The notes below the pieces were generated by a model. That model saw nothing but the letters and a program-made list of their open reading frames with translations. It searched no databases and was not told the DNA's origin. Source: Parashewanella curva (GTDB taxonomy: Bacteria; Pseudomonadota; Gammaproteobacteria; Enterobacterales; Shewanellaceae). Taken from it: DNA of 64,000 bases. Within the stretch, counting starts at the first letter, position 1. Each line of letters begins with the position of its first letter. The stretch lies in contig NZ_ML014761.1 of NCBI RefSeq assembly GCF_003675895.1, positions 26,706 through 90,705 on the forward strand. Direction: 5' to 3'. The translations under genes were made by a program, and so were the position numbers. This document shows positions 18,845 through 28,627 of this stretch, in pieces.

Positions 18845-19435
18845 TTAATAACGCGCTTGAACATGCTTAGGCATGTGGGCAAGTTGTTGTTCTATCATGG
18901 CATCAAACGCTGATAATATTGGCGTAATATCCATGTTAGGCTGTAAAGCTTTTAAGCCAAGAGCCGCCGCTTCTAAACTCGATAAACTATCCGCTCGGTG
19001 AGCTTTTCTTATTCGATATCGACTCGGAGCTTGTGGTGAAAAATGCAGCGATTTAAATGATAACAGCCACGGATTTAATTTCAACATTTTCAGTGCCTTG
19101 CGCCAAGTCCCGTCAAGAACAACTAAGGTTCCTTGCTGAGAATGCTCAACTTGTGGCGCTTCAATACTTTGCTCTGAAGGATAAAGTAAGTATACGGGAT
19201 GATGCTTTGCAGCAAGCTGGGCCTTCAAGTCAGCAAAATCATTCTCAGTTTCCCCAACCACTATACGCACATTATCCAGTAAGTTCGGAAGTAATCGAAC
19301 ACTGTTTTTGGCGTGCTCAACTTCACTTGGATGTTGCATGACCACCAGCTCAATATCACTATGCACAATCGATAAGTGATCACAAAGGCATTGCTTAACC
19401 AAAAACTGACATCGCGGACAAACAGGACGCGTCAC
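18845..19435 (-). CDS. DTW domain protein, probable tRNA-uridine aminocarboxypropyltransferase
   Basis: 196 aa. The N-terminal cysteine cluster CPRCQFLVKQCLCDHL and the signature LDGTWRKALKM (the DTW-family motif, here D-G-T-W) identify the DTW superfamily, whose members TapT and human DTWD1/2 form acp3U in tRNA using SAM. The later segment RIRKAHRADSLSSLEAAA matches the conserved family region. Cytoplasmic. First gene of the cluster 19435-17775, divergent from the M14 peptidase gene. Confidence 0.9.
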   Translation of the reverse strand: MTRPVCPRCQFLVKQCLCDHLSIVHSDIELVVMQHPSEVEHAKNSVRLLPNLLDNVRIVVGETENDFADLKAQLAAKHHPVYLLYPSEQSIEAPQVEHSQQGTLVVLDGTWRKALKMLKLNPWLLSFKSLHFSPQAPSRYRIRKAHRADSLSSLEAAALGLKALQPNMDITPILSAFDAMIEQQLAHMPKHVQARY

Positions 19436-19545
19436 ATAACCCTCACTAAAAAACTGATATCGGCAAAATTATACCAATTTCGATTGCTGTTTGTGGCAAA
19501 TTCAGAAAAGATAACGTCTTTTGCAAGGAATTAAGGACGCTTAGG

Positions 19546-21363
19546 ATGCCATCGCCACGCTTTCACTTACTTCTCTCCGCCATATTGTTAAATACAATGA
19601 CTTTTTCAGCTCATGCTGATACTCAGTTTGTTAATGATAATATTTTACCTCCTTTACTTGAATGGCAAGGCCAAAGCACAACGCTCATGCAGGACGCAGA
19701 ACAACCATGGAGTACTCCCTTTGAGCACTCAAACGGGATGAAAAGCCCAAGTTACGATGACACTTTTAAGTGGCTTGATAAATTAGTCGCGGAGAGCAGC
19801 CTACTTCACAAAGTCAGCTTAGGCAAAAGTCCGCAAGGTCGTGACATCTGGATGATTATTGCTACCAAAGAAGGCTTAACCACGTCTCAAGCACTTGCAG
19901 CTCAAGGTAAACCTACCTTATTAGTACAAGCGGGTATCCATGCCGGTGAAATTGATGGTAAAGATGCCGGTATGATGCTGCTGCGAGACATGGTAAAAGG
20001 CGAGAAAGCGCATTTACTCGATAATGTGAACCTGCTTTTCATTCCAATTTTCAGTGTCGATGCTCACGAACGTTCAAGCACTTATAATCGTGTTAATCAA
20101 CGTGGCCCTGTCGATATGGGGTGGCGCACCAATGCAAGAAATTTAAACCTCAATCGAGATTATGCCAAAGCTGATACGATTGAGATGCGCCATATGCTCA
20201 ATGCCATTAATCAATGGCAGCCAGATTTATACATAGACGTTCACGTCACCGATGGCATTGATTACCAATATGACATCACTTATGGCTACAACTTACCACG
20301 TGGTTTAAGTAAAGCCAGCTACCAATGGCTGGATAGTATTTATCGTCCTACCGTTGATGCAGCACTTGAGAATGCAGGTCATATTCCGGGGCCTTTAGTG
20401 TTTGCCATGGATAAAACGGACCTTTCTAAAGGACTGCACAAATGGGTAGCATCACAACGCTACTCTGACGGTTACGGTCATGCTCGCCATTTGCCAACAA
20501 TTCTAGTGGAAAACCACAGCTTAAAGCCGTTCAAGCAGCGTGTTCTTGGCACTTATGTTTACCTTGAGCAAACCCTGAAAACCTTGGCTCAACAAGGTAC
20601 TAAATTAAAAACCGCCATTGCAAAAGATAAGTTTGCCTACCCTGATACGCTTACCTTAACTTGGAAAAGTGAAGTCCAGCCCAAAGGGTGGAATTTTAAA
20701 GGCGTTGAGTATTTCAAAGAAACCAGTTCGATCAGTGGCTCAGATGTCGTTCGCTGGACTGGAAAACCTAAGCTTTACCCTAACTTACCTGTGATTGGAA
20801 ATACCATCCCTGACATTCAAATTTCTCGACCGAGCGCTTACTTTATCCCACCACAATGGCAGCAAGTAATCAAGCGATTACAAATACACGGTATTCGAAT
20901 GACACGCCTTGCAAAACCACAAACGTTGCACCTCAGACAATATCAGTTTGATGCACATAAGTTTGCCAATCAGTCTTATGAAGGCCACCAGCGAGTTAAT
21001 GTCTCAGCTAGCTTGCATAAAGTAACGTCCACACTTCCTGCTGGCACAGTTAAAATTACGACTAAGCAGCCCTTGGGCGATTTAGCCATCATGCTGCTCG
21101 AGCCACAGTCTCCTGATTCTTTCTTGCAGTGGGGATTTTTTAACCCCATTTTTACCCGCACTGAATACATGGAGGCTTATGCGGTGGAACCAATGGCAGC
21201 GCAAATGTTGAAAACTAACCCCGAACTGAAAGCTGAATTTGATCAAGCCTTAAAAGATAAAACCTTTGCAGCCGATCCTAAAGCCAGATTACGCTGGTTT
21301 TATGAGCGTAGCCCATACTATGACAATCAATATCTAAAGTATCCGGTTTATAGACAACACTAA
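19546..21363 (+). CDS. Exported M14 family zinc carboxypeptidase
   Basis: 605 aa with signal peptide ending near FSAHA. Metallocarboxypeptidase of the M14 family: HAGE (H132, E135) supplies two zinc ligands and the DVHVTDG segment probably the third His. The insert around NLNLNRDYAKAD matches the substrate-binding Asn-Arg region. The C-terminal 250 residues form an extra domain of unclear role. Likely degrades peptides outside the cytoplasm. Single gene, ending at the strong terminator 21370-21408. Confidence 0.9.
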   Translation: MPSPRFHLLLSAILLNTMTFSAHADTQFVNDNILPPLLEWQGQSTTLMQDAEQPWSTPFEHSNGMKSPSYDDTFKWLDKLVAESSLLHKVSLGKSPQGRDIWMIIATKEGLTTSQALAAQGKPTLLVQAGIHAGEIDGKDAGMMLLRDMVKGEKAHLLDNVNLLFIPIFSVDAHERSSTYNRVNQRGPVDMGWRTNARNLNLNRDYAKADTIEMRHMLNAINQWQPDLYIDVHVTDGIDYQYDITYGYNLPRGLSKASYQWLDSIYRPTVDAALENAGHIPGPLVFAMDKTDLSKGLHKWVASQRYSDGYGHARHLPTILVENHSLKPFKQRVLGTYVYLEQTLKTLAQQGTKLKTAIAKDKFAYPDTLTLTWKSEVQPKGWNFKGVEYFKETSSISGSDVVRWTGKPKLYPNLPVIGNTIPDIQISRPSAYFIPPQWQQVIKRLQIHGIRMTRLAKPQTLHLRQYQFDAHKFANQSYEGHQRVNVSASLHKVTSTLPAGTVKITTKQPLGDLAIMLLEPQSPDSFLQWGFFNPIFTRTEYMEAYAVEPMAAQMLKTNPELKAEFDQALKDKTFAADPKARLRWFYERSPYYDNQYLKYPVYRQH

Positions 21364-21369
21364 TCTCTG

Positions 21370-21408
21370 TGCTCAATCGTCATTATTCCAATGACGATTG
21401 AGCATTTT
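21370..21408 (+). terminator. Intrinsic terminator of the M14 peptidase gene
   Basis: Perfect 15-bp stem TGCTCAATCGTCATT (21370-21384) / AATGACGATTGAGCA (21390-21404), loop ATTCC, followed by TTTT. Confidence 0.9.
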
Positions 21409-21536
21409 CACCAACTGTTAATCAACTTGGCTACTTTTCCTTACCTGTGAAATAAAAAACACTTACCAATCAACACACTACCGTTTGGCACGCTTCATGC
21501 TATCTCTGATTAACATCAAAAACTAGGGATAGACTT

Positions 21537-22400
21537 ATGAAGTCACTTTCAACACTTTTACTGGCATCAACAACACTGTTACTCAGTGGCTGTATCATTC
21601 ATATTAATGGCGCTAACGCAGAGCCCACGCTACATCAACAACGAACCCTCGAATTATCCACTGAGCAATTAGCCAGCTTAAAAGCAGAAGTGACATCTGG
21701 ATTTTTAAAAATCTCAGGTGTCCGCGGACAGCAAAGTGTCCAAGTACAAGCGGACATTTACACCTATGATGATGTGTCTCCTACTCTTACCTTAAAGCCC
21801 AATGGTCAGCATGCCTTATTGGTCGCTAAATTTGACCAATCTGGTTTTTACAATCGTTCACCTCGTATTGATTTAACCATTACCGTACCTGAGAGCTTGA
21901 TGCTGGATATTCACGACGGCTCGGGTGATATTGATATCAACTCAGTGAACGCTGACATCAATATCAATGACGGCTCTGGCAGTATTACTGTTCACCAAGG
22001 AAAGCAGATAAAAATCAACGATGGTTCGGGCAGTATCGAAGTTACTCAAACGGGAGCTGTGACCATCAATGATGGCTCTGGAGATATCCACTTGGCTCGA
22101 ATCACGGGCAAAATTAGCATCAAGGATGGCTCTGGTGATATTGATATTCAAGAGACCCAAAGCACTGTGGGTATCAATGACGGCTCAGGTGGTATTGAAT
22201 TAACTCACATTGGTGGAGATACCGACATCAATGATGGTTCTGGCAGTATATACGCTGAACATATTGATGGAACGGTTACTATTGATGATGGCTCTGGCGG
22301 CATCAAGGTTAGACATACTAAAGGATTGAAGATTATCGATTCTGGTTCTGGTAGCCTGAGTTTTAAAGATATTGATGGGCCGGTGTCCGTAGAAGATTAA
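21537..22400 (+). CDS. DGSG-repeat lipoprotein, DUF4097-like beta-solenoid
   Basis: 287 aa. The lipoprotein signal LLLSGC (lipobox Cys 19) shows export and lipid anchoring. The N-terminal half (about 40-125) resembles the DUF4097 adhesin-like domain. From about residue 126 on, nine repeats of 17-18 residues each begin with DGSG (the last is SGSG) followed by an alternating Ile/Val strand, as in INDGSGSIEVT. This is the pattern of a right-handed beta-helix with one turn per repeat; Asp-Gly-Ser-Gly turns may bind metal (inference). The start is set by AACTAGGGATAG upstream. A single gene; the role could be surface adhesion or a periplasmic scaffold. Confidence 0.82.
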   Translation: MKSLSTLLLASTTLLLSGCIIHINGANAEPTLHQQRTLELSTEQLASLKAEVTSGFLKISGVRGQQSVQVQADIYTYDDVSPTLTLKPNGQHALLVAKFDQSGFYNRSPRIDLTITVPESLMLDIHDGSGDIDINSVNADININDGSGSITVHQGKQIKINDGSGSIEVTQTGAVTINDGSGDIHLARITGKISIKDGSGDIDIQETQSTVGINDGSGGIELTHIGGDTDINDGSGSIYAEHIDGTVTIDDGSGGIKVRHTKGLKIIDSGSGSLSFKDIDGPVSVED

Positions 22401-22435
22401 CCCTTTCCCGACGCAACGCTGAACCGCTGTTTCGT

Positions 22436-22717
22436 TCAGTGTTGTCCTTTTATTAGTGCTAATTTTTGAGTTCTTGATAGCTTTTTTATGGCAATTTCTC
22501 GCTTAAGTGCAGCGCTTTTATCTGTTACAGACTCACGATAAAGCAAGGTCAACGGTCCTTTACCTCGCAAAAACTTTGCGGCTTTTACTCCACCAGCTTG
22601 ATGTTCAACAAATCGACGTTCAACATCTGTGGTGATGCCAGTATACAATGGACCGTCATTAGCGCATTGGATCATATAGACCCACCAAAAATTTGTGTAT
22701 AGTTTTGAGTTACTCAT
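22436..22717 (-). CDS. GIY-YIG nuclease family protein (UPF0213, YhbQ-like)
   Basis: 93 aa, the usual size for YhbQ-type single-domain proteins. Contains VYMIQC and YTGIT (the GIY and YIG elements), the catalytic-type Arg in ERRFVEHQ and a Glu in ALKREIAIKKL. Family members are DNA endonuclease-like; the cellular role in bacteria is not well established. Converges on the DGSG lipoprotein gene. Confidence 0.9.
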   Translation of the reverse strand: MSNSKLYTNFWWVYMIQCANDGPLYTGITTDVERRFVEHQAGGVKAAKFLRGKGPLTLLYRESVTDKSAALKREIAIKKLSRTQKLALIKGQH

Positions 22718-22933
22718 ACTAACTTATGAATGCTTTGAATCCCGCAATGCTATCTCAATCAGAGTTTACAGTGTAGTTATATACAAAATCTTGTTTCATA
22801 TTGAGATAACTTACTTTCTGGCAACAAGTGTAGGATTCATATCTCTCTAGATCCAAGATCAGAAATCTATTCTTCCCTAGTTTCTCGCTCAGTTAGAAAC
22901 CCAACGGTGGACTTGTCTGCAATCAAATTTGGC

Positions 22934-23476
22934 TTACTTTTTCCATTTCCATCGATTTTTTTTCGCTTCATCAGCGGTCTTCTGGTGAATGGTGAGGAGT
23001 TGTCCGCTCCCATCATGAGCATCATAATAAATTCTGCGTGTAGATTTTTTTTCATCGAACTCTCTTTGTCTAATAACAGCCTGTTGTGCCACACTGAGCA
23101 GAACACCTATTCTGTCTCTTATCTGAAATTGCTTTTGTACTTTTGCTAAGTAGGCATTATGTTGATCTTCAACGCTTGTCTTATTCAAAAACTCAATTAT
23201 GGCTTCGCTTATCTCATCTCTTTTTAATAAGACATCACCCGTATAGGTCTGCGTTTTATGGGTATTAAAAACACCAAGCTTTTTGGCAGTGTATGTATAA
23301 CTATAAGTTAACGTGGCTTCTACAGGTTCAGACTCTGTTTCTTCCCCCTTTTTACGAGCAGGAACCACGGCTGATAAAGCAGAATAGTCCTCATCAGATA
23401 ATTGAAATGGTTTGCCCTCATTCCAGACCGTACGCAATGTTACTGTTGGACGCGATGAAACGACAGATTCTGCCAT
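22934..23476 (-). CDS. Orphan 180-aa protein of unknown function
   Basis: 180 aa; the start at 23476 has GGAG 6 nt upstream. No signal peptide or membrane segment. The first half has beta-strand character (ATLTYSYTYTAKK), the second is helical and charged, ending in a very basic Lys/Trp tail. No recognised domain. It stands alone in an AT-rich island between the GIY-YIG gene and a small secreted-protein gene, like the other orphan genes here. Confidence 0.6.
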   Translation of the reverse strand: MAESVVSSRPTVTLRTVWNEGKPFQLSDEDYSALSAVVPARKKGEETESEPVEATLTYSYTYTAKKLGVFNTHKTQTYTGDVLLKRDEISEAIIEFLNKTSVEDQHNAYLAKVQKQFQIRDRIGVLLSVAQQAVIRQREFDEKKSTRRIYYDAHDGSGQLLTIHQKTADEAKKNRWKWKK

Positions 23477-23778
23477 ATAGACTCCATAATTTAATGATTA
23501 ATCTGCCTAATATTTTAACGGTGTATGCCTTACTTTCTCCTGAACACTCACTTCATAGAAGAGTTAATCTAAAAAAAGCAGCTAGTTAGGTTGCTTTTGA
23601 GCAAATTGAATATAACCTGCGCCGTTCAACACACGTTAAGTGATTATCACTTATAGTTTCTGATAACTGATAAATAGTTTGATCATTCAGCATTACTTCA
23701 CCATTGAAATTTGACCTAATTCACAGACAATATTTTTAAGTTAAGGCTACGAGCCTTAAAGATAAAGAGGGACAAAAA

Positions 23779-24141
23779 ATGAAAAACTTATTGTTAATTT
23801 TACTTTTTTTTCCATTCACAGCTTTTTCGGCTATTCATGACGGTCACACTATTGATAGGCATAAATTTAACTGTAAAGGAGAATTGGATGTCACTTCGAA
23901 AGATGGAAGCAGTAAAACAATTTTTCAATTAAGTGGACAATGCCTGTTTAATGGTTATGACGTTCAGTTATTTATACCTGGCTTTGGATACGGCTCTCAC
24001 TTTACCGCTGACTTACTCAAGTTAGATATTAAAGATGTATTTCAGGCATACAACACCAATGATCCAGTTTTTAAAGCCATTACTGAATGGAAAATGGCTG
24101 TCGACTTTAACTCTATGCCTGTGAGTAATTTTAATCAATAA
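23779..24141 (+). CDS. Small secreted protein of unknown function
   Basis: 120 aa with a clear Sec signal peptide (LLLILLFFPFTAFSA). The mature protein is about 100 aa with two cysteines (CKG and QCLF) that could form a disulfide. No family recognised. Start ATG 23779 behind AGAGGG. Followed directly by a strong bidirectional terminator shared with ferritin. Confidence 0.7.
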   Translation: MKNLLLILLFFPFTAFSAIHDGHTIDRHKFNCKGELDVTSKDGSSKTIFQLSGQCLFNGYDVQLFIPGFGYGSHFTADLLKLDIKDVFQAYNTNDPVFKAITEWKMAVDFNSMPVSNFNQ

Positions 24142-24142
24142 A

Positions 24143-24166
24143 AAAGCAGCCGGAACAGGCTGCTTT
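24143..24166. terminator. Bidirectional intrinsic terminator
   Basis: Stem AAAGCAGCC (24143-24151) / GGCTGCTTT (24158-24166) with loop GGAACA, between the convergent secreted-protein and ferritin genes; A-tract on one side and T-tract on the other. Confidence 0.9.
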
Positions 24167-24199
24167 ATGTAAGAACGAATTTGTTAATTTTAGGGGTAA

Positions 24200-24733
24200 T
24201 TACCCAGCACTGATCTGAGCATTCATCACACTTTCATGCCCCTTTCCTGCCATAACTTCTAAATCTTTATCGATAAAGAACAAGGCTTTGCCGTCTTCAC
24301 CCACTAAACGGATTTTATCGACTATAGACTTAAACAGCTTTTCTTCTTCATGTTGTTCAGCTACATACCATTGTAAGAAGTTAAAGGTGGAATAGTCGTG
24401 GTTAGTAAAAGCATGATGCGCCAGTTCATTAATCTTACCCGTGATCATTTGCTCATGCTCATAAGTATGCTCAAACAAAGATAATAGCGATTCAAATTCA
24501 GACTGCGGTGCTTCAATGGCTCCTATTAATGGCATGCCACCTGTTTCACTGACATAAGTGAATAAACGGCGCATATGCTCCATTTCTTCTTCAGCATGCC
24601 CACGCATAAATTTAGCAGCACCATCAAAACCTTTATCTTCACACCAAGCGCTCATTTGTAGATATAAGTTAGAAGAAAAAAACTCTAAGTTGATTTGCTC
24701 ATTCAACTGTTTAACCATTACATCCGTTAACAT
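24200..24733 (-). CDS. ftnA: Bacterial non-heme ferritin
   Basis: 177 aa, typical for FtnA. Four-helix-bundle iron-storage protein that oxidises Fe2+ and stores it in a 24-mer shell. Ferroxidase-centre residues E17, E50 and H53 are present in the positions known from Escherichia coli FtnA, and there is no heme-binding Met as in bacterioferritin. Single gene with its own upstream region (24734-24965), where no Fur box was identified with confidence. Confidence 0.93.
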   Translation of the reverse strand: MLTDVMVKQLNEQINLEFFSSNLYLQMSAWCEDKGFDGAAKFMRGHAEEEMEHMRRLFTYVSETGGMPLIGAIEAPQSEFESLLSLFEHTYEHEQMITGKINELAHHAFTNHDYSTFNFLQWYVAEQHEEEKLFKSIVDKIRLVGEDGKALFFIDKDLEVMAGKGHESVMNAQISAG

Positions 24734-24965
24734 TCATATACCTCAATTAAGTCAAAGACTTCATAATGCACTTATTGTGAGCCATTGCAGGTAAAAAAGC
24801 AACCAAAGGAAGCCGCATAACACATTGTTAAATAAGAATAATTTTTATTTGTAAATCTGTTTTGTTGTAGATCAACTCCAGCAAAAGTATATTTCTCTAC
24901 ACTTGCGCTTATCCCTAAGCTAATGGCAGCATTACACTAATCGCCAGACATTATAAGAGAACACT

Positions 24966-26219
24966 ATGCCCACTTCATCCGATCCATGTGCCAAGCCTGA
25001 ACTGATCCATCCAAATGATGCACTTCCAATGTTACTGGAGCAAGTCAACGCAATTACTGATACGCTATCCTTACCGTTAGAAAATGCACTTGATCATGTA
25101 CTAGCTGAAGATGTGATATCCACTGTCAATCTCCCCCCTTTTGATAATTCCGCCATGGATGGTTATGCGTTTCGTTTTGCTGATCTCAATTCAAAAACCG
25201 ATACCACCAGCTTAACGCTTGTGGGTGAAGCCTTTGCTGGCCACCCGTTTACTGGTGAAATTCCAGCAGGAGCTTGTGTTCGTATTATGACAGGAGCTCA
25301 AATACCCAGTGCGTTAGATACGGTGCAGATGCAAGAGCAAACAGAAATTCAAGGCGATAAAATCTGCGTTACCCACACTAGGAAATCTGGGGCTAATGTG
25401 CGTTCAAAAGGTGAAGAAGTCAGTGTGGGGCAAACGGTGCTCAAAGCTGGTACTTTAATTCGAGCAGCAGAACTTGGCGTACTCGCCACTTTAGGGCAAG
25501 CCAAGGTAACTGTATTCCATATGTTAAAGGTGGCGTTTTTCTCAACCGGTGACGAACTCAAGCCAGTGGGCACTGAGCTTCAACCAGGGCAGATTTATGA
25601 TTCCAACCGTTACTCGATTCGTGGGCTTCTATGTAAAACAGGCGTGGAGTGGATTGATCTTGGAATCATTGAAGATTGTCCCAATGCGATCAAACAAGCT
25701 TTTTTGAATGCCTCAGAGCAAGCCGATTTGGTATTAACCTCTGGCGGCGTTTCGGTGGGTGATGCCGATTATGTCAAACAAGTCTTGCAAGACGTCGGAA
25801 AAATCACTTTCTGGCGTCTCGCCATGAAACCGGGTAAACCTTTTGCAATGGGTGCATTACCTAATGCGATTTTCTGTGGTTTACCGGGGAACCCTGTTGC
25901 CTCAATGGTGACTTACTACCAATTAGTGCTGCCTCTCATTTATAAAATGCAAGGGCGTGGTGAGTTAAAGCGGCATCTCGTAAGCGCGACCTTAGTCCAT
26001 GATATTCGACGCAAACCGGGTCGTGTGGAATATCAGCGAGCCGTGGTATCTCGAAATAAGCATGGAGCGCTTGAAGTCAGCACCACTGGTGCGCAAGGCT
26101 CAGGCATGCTCACATCGATGTCTTCAGCCAATAGCTTTTTAATTGTACCAAGAGAGCAAGGTGAAATGACTGCGGGAAGCCAAGTTACTGTTGAGCTATT
26201 CAATCACGTTTTATCATAG
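24966..26219 (+). CDS. moeA: Molybdopterin molybdotransferase MoeA
   Basis: 417 aa. Inserts molybdate into adenylylated molybdopterin in the last step of cofactor synthesis. Domain pattern is complete: LPPFDNSAMDGYAF near residue 60, the GAQIPSALDTV segment, STGDELKPVG, the TSGGVSVGDADY motif of the MoaB/Mog-like domain, and LPGNPVASM. Full-length for the family. moeB follows 9 bp downstream, so the two are co-transcribed, separate from the moa/mod cluster at 30.7-36.2 kb. Confidence 0.95.
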   Translation: MPTSSDPCAKPELIHPNDALPMLLEQVNAITDTLSLPLENALDHVLAEDVISTVNLPPFDNSAMDGYAFRFADLNSKTDTTSLTLVGEAFAGHPFTGEIPAGACVRIMTGAQIPSALDTVQMQEQTEIQGDKICVTHTRKSGANVRSKGEEVSVGQTVLKAGTLIRAAELGVLATLGQAKVTVFHMLKVAFFSTGDELKPVGTELQPGQIYDSNRYSIRGLLCKTGVEWIDLGIIEDCPNAIKQAFLNASEQADLVLTSGGVSVGDADYVKQVLQDVGKITFWRLAMKPGKPFAMGALPNAIFCGLPGNPVASMVTYYQLVLPLIYKMQGRGELKRHLVSATLVHDIRRKPGRVEYQRAVVSRNKHGALEVSTTGAQGSGMLTSMSSANSFLIVPREQGEMTAGSQVTVELFNHVLS

Positions 26220-26228
26220 GGAGTAGTG

Positions 26229-26990
26229 ATGACAGACACAGTGGAGGACTTGCTAACGGATCAAGAAATGCTGCGCTATAGCCGCCAGATTTCGATTAAG
26301 TCAATGGATATCGATGGCCAAGAAAAGCTCAAGCAGGCGCGTGTTTTGGTATTCGGTGTTGGCGGTTTAGGCTGCGCGGCCAGTCAATATTTGGCTGTAG
26401 CCGGTGTGGGACATCTTACGCTTGTTGACTTCGATACCGTTGCGCTTTCTAATTTACAACGCCAAGTGCTGCACCATGATGCCGATGTCGGTCGTGCTAA
26501 GGTGGATTCTGGTGCAGACAGTCTAAGGCAACTTAACCCTCATATTGATGTTGAAACCATTAATGAATCTCTTGATGAATCTGAAATCTCTGCATTAATT
26601 GCTAACTATGATGTGGTGGTGGATTGCACCGATAACCTCACCATTCGTCAGCAATTAAACCAAGCCTGCTTTCAGCATAAAACATCATTGGTTTCTGGCG
26701 CCGCTATTCGTATGGAGGGGTTGCTGACAGTATTCAATTACCAAGCTGACACCCCATGTTATCAGTGCTTTTCACGCTTATTTGGCGAACAGCAGCTCTC
26801 TTGTGTCGAATCAGGTATTTTAGCACCTGTGATAGGGGTTATAGGCAGCTTGCAAGCATTAGAAGCCATCAAGTTAATCACACAAATGGGTGAACCATTG
26901 ATTGGTCGCATTTTGATGTTTGATGCGATGACATTAGAGTGCCGAGAAATGAAGCTCAAACCGAATGAGCGATGCACCGTGTGCCGTTAA
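26229..26990 (+). CDS. moeB: Molybdopterin-synthase adenylyltransferase MoeB
   Basis: 253 aa from ATG 26229, 5 nt after GGGAG (a GTG one codon earlier is also in frame). Adenylates the C-terminal Gly-Gly of MoaD so that it can be sulfurated. ThiF/E1-like fold: ATP loop GVGGLGCAASQ, the DFDTV acidic residue, RQVLHHDADVG Arg finger region, and zinc-binding CYQC and CTVC pairs. Full-length. Followed by a terminator at 27001-27023. Confidence 0.95.
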   Translation: MTDTVEDLLTDQEMLRYSRQISIKSMDIDGQEKLKQARVLVFGVGGLGCAASQYLAVAGVGHLTLVDFDTVALSNLQRQVLHHDADVGRAKVDSGADSLRQLNPHIDVETINESLDESEISALIANYDVVVDCTDNLTIRQQLNQACFQHKTSLVSGAAIRMEGLLTVFNYQADTPCYQCFSRLFGEQQLSCVESGILAPVIGVIGSLQALEAIKLITQMGEPLIGRILMFDAMTLECREMKLKPNERCTVCR

Positions 26991-27000
26991 TTCCCAAATA

Positions 27001-27023
27001 CGGCTTTTTTCCCTAAAAAGCCG
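27001..27023. terminator. Bidirectional intrinsic terminator after moeB
   Basis: Stem CGGCTTTTT / AAAAAGCCG around a short CCCT loop, between the convergent moeB and MarC-family genes; A/T runs are embedded in the stem. Confidence 0.8.
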
Positions 27024-27032
27024 CATTTTCTT

Positions 27033-27668
27033 TTACTGTGGCATCCAGTGGTTTTGAATATGAACCACACTTCCGGTTAATAAAAACTCCACCGCCATTG
27101 AGGCAATGATTAACCCCATCAATCGATTGATAACACTCGTAACATTGTCGCTTAGCAGCTTTCCAAAATGATTGGTTAACCAAAACATTAACATGATGAT
27201 CAAGGTGTTGGTTAATATTACTCCAACCATCAATAACTCATGCAATAGGGATGGATGCATGTGTGTATAAATCACCACAGTGCTAATAGAACCTGGTCCG
27301 ATCAACATCGGCATTGCCAAAGGCACAACCGCAATTGCCATTGGGCTAGAGCCTTGCTCACTGTCCTCTGTTTTACTATTACTTCCTTTATCGCCAGCAA
27401 GCTGCAGCGCACTTAAAAATAATATCGCACCACCAGCAACCTTAAAGGCTTCAATAGAAATCGAGAAAAAATTAAGAATGCTTTCCCCCAAAAAAGTAAA
27501 CATGGTCAATATCAAAAAATACAACAGCGCCGTGATCCCAATGGTTTTTAACTTTTCAGTCTGACTGTAATTTTTTGTTAACCCCAAATAAACAGCTGAA
27601 GCCGCAACTGGAATGGTAATTGCGAATAAACCTACCGTGAGCTTGATGTATTCATTAATTTCTATCAT
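27033..27668 (-). CDS. MarC family integral membrane protein
   Basis: 211 aa with about six transmembrane helices, the size and pattern of the MarC (UPF0056) family. Conserved elements include the PLAMPMLIGPGSIS segment with its Pro/Gly-rich half-helix. Function in the family is unresolved; early links to multiple antibiotic resistance were not confirmed. Single gene converging on moeB. Confidence 0.88.
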   Translation of the reverse strand: MIEINEYIKLTVGLFAITIPVAASAVYLGLTKNYSQTEKLKTIGITALLYFLILTMFTFLGESILNFFSISIEAFKVAGGAILFLSALQLAGDKGSNSKTEDSEQGSSPMAIAVVPLAMPMLIGPGSISTVVIYTHMHPSLLHELLMVGVILTNTLIIMLMFWLTNHFGKLLSDNVTSVINRLMGLIIASMAVEFLLTGSVVHIQNHWMPQ

Positions 27669-27856
27669 CGAACAAAATCCCTTATTTAAGCCTTTTTACC
27701 CACCTTTTTATATTAGTTGGGCACATGCCAATGAAGACTGGCCTTATTAGCTTAGTACAGTTGCAAGGGGTTTCGAGTTACGCTGGTTATTTTAAAAATT
27801 GAACAAAGTTGTTGGTTACTGCGTACATAAGACAAAGTACTTAAAGATAAATAGTC

Positions 27857-28567
27857 ATGAAAATTTTAATCATTGGTGGTAGTGGTGGTATTGGTCAGGC
27901 ACTGATTAAAGAAGCACTGCAACGATTTGAAGGGGCAAACATTTACGCCACTTATCATAAAAATAAACCTCAATGGAATTTACCTTGTTTGACTTGGTTA
28001 CCTCTTGATGCCACAAACGAAAACCAAATATTCAAGTTGTCTCAAAAAATTACTGATTTAGATTTATTGATTAATTCTATTGGATTTTTGCATTCCCCCA
28101 GCCAGTTACCAGAAAAAAGTGTGCAACAATTTGATGTCGACTTTTTTCAGCAAAACCTAAGTCTTAATACCTTACCGACTTTACTACTGGCGAAGCATTT
28201 TCAGTCAGCATTTAAAAACGCTGGTAATCAAAGTCGTTTTGCGGTCTTCTCGGCCCGTATTGGCAGTATCAGCGATAATCGCTTAGGAGGTTGGGTAAGT
28301 TATCGCAGCAGTAAAGCCGCACTGAACATGGCGATTAAAACCATCAGCATCGAATGGCAGCGCACAGTAAAAAACGTCTGTTTGTTTGCCTTTCATCCCG
28401 GCACCACAGATACCGAACTGTCCAAGCCGTTTCAACACAATCTCAAGCCACAACAATTACAAACCGCTAAACATACGGCTGAAGCTTTTTTTGATGTATG
28501 CGGGCAATTAACGAGTGCCGACAGCGGCTGCTTCGTGGACTATCAAGGTAATTCGATAACGTGGTGA
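27857..28567 (+). CDS. Short-chain dehydrogenase/reductase family protein
   Basis: 236 aa SDR. N-terminal Rossmann loop GGSGGIGQAL (residues 7-16), a following strand with LDATNENQ, NSIGFLH, and the catalytic-type YRSSKAALNM (Tyr and Lys with Ser upstream in SARIGSI). Resembles cell-to-cell signalling C-factor-type SDRs in length and in ending with a short DYQGNSITW tail. Substrate unknown. Start ATG 27857; single gene, convergent with ETF-QO. Confidence 0.87.
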   Translation: MKILIIGGSGGIGQALIKEALQRFEGANIYATYHKNKPQWNLPCLTWLPLDATNENQIFKLSQKITDLDLLINSIGFLHSPSQLPEKSVQQFDVDFFQQNLSLNTLPTLLLAKHFQSAFKNAGNQSRFAVFSARIGSISDNRLGGWVSYRSSKAALNMAIKTISIEWQRTVKNVCLFAFHPGTTDTELSKPFQHNLKPQQLQTAKHTAEAFFDVCGQLTSADSGCFVDYQGNSITW

Positions 28568-28571
28568 GCAT

Positions 28572-28599
28572 AAAAAAACCCCTACTTTTTTTGCAGAGG
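28572..28599 (-). terminator. Intrinsic terminator of the ETF-QO gene
   Basis: Read on the - strand: stem CCTCTGC / GTAGGGG (7 pairs with two G-U) with an A7 loop, followed by T7, which is typical for rho-independent termination. It is 29 bp beyond the ETF-QO stop. Confidence 0.7.
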
Positions 28600-28627
28600 C
28601 TCTTGTTGTCAAAACATCATGAGTAAA

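Noticed and set aside
21915..22370. Regularly spaced DNA repeats, CRISPR-like
   Set aside because: Units are in-frame codons of the DGSG protein, 51-54 bp each without unique spacers between constant repeats.
22867..23106. 79-aa ORF on the - strand overlapping the 180-aa orphan
   Set aside because: Shadow frame within a better supported gene.
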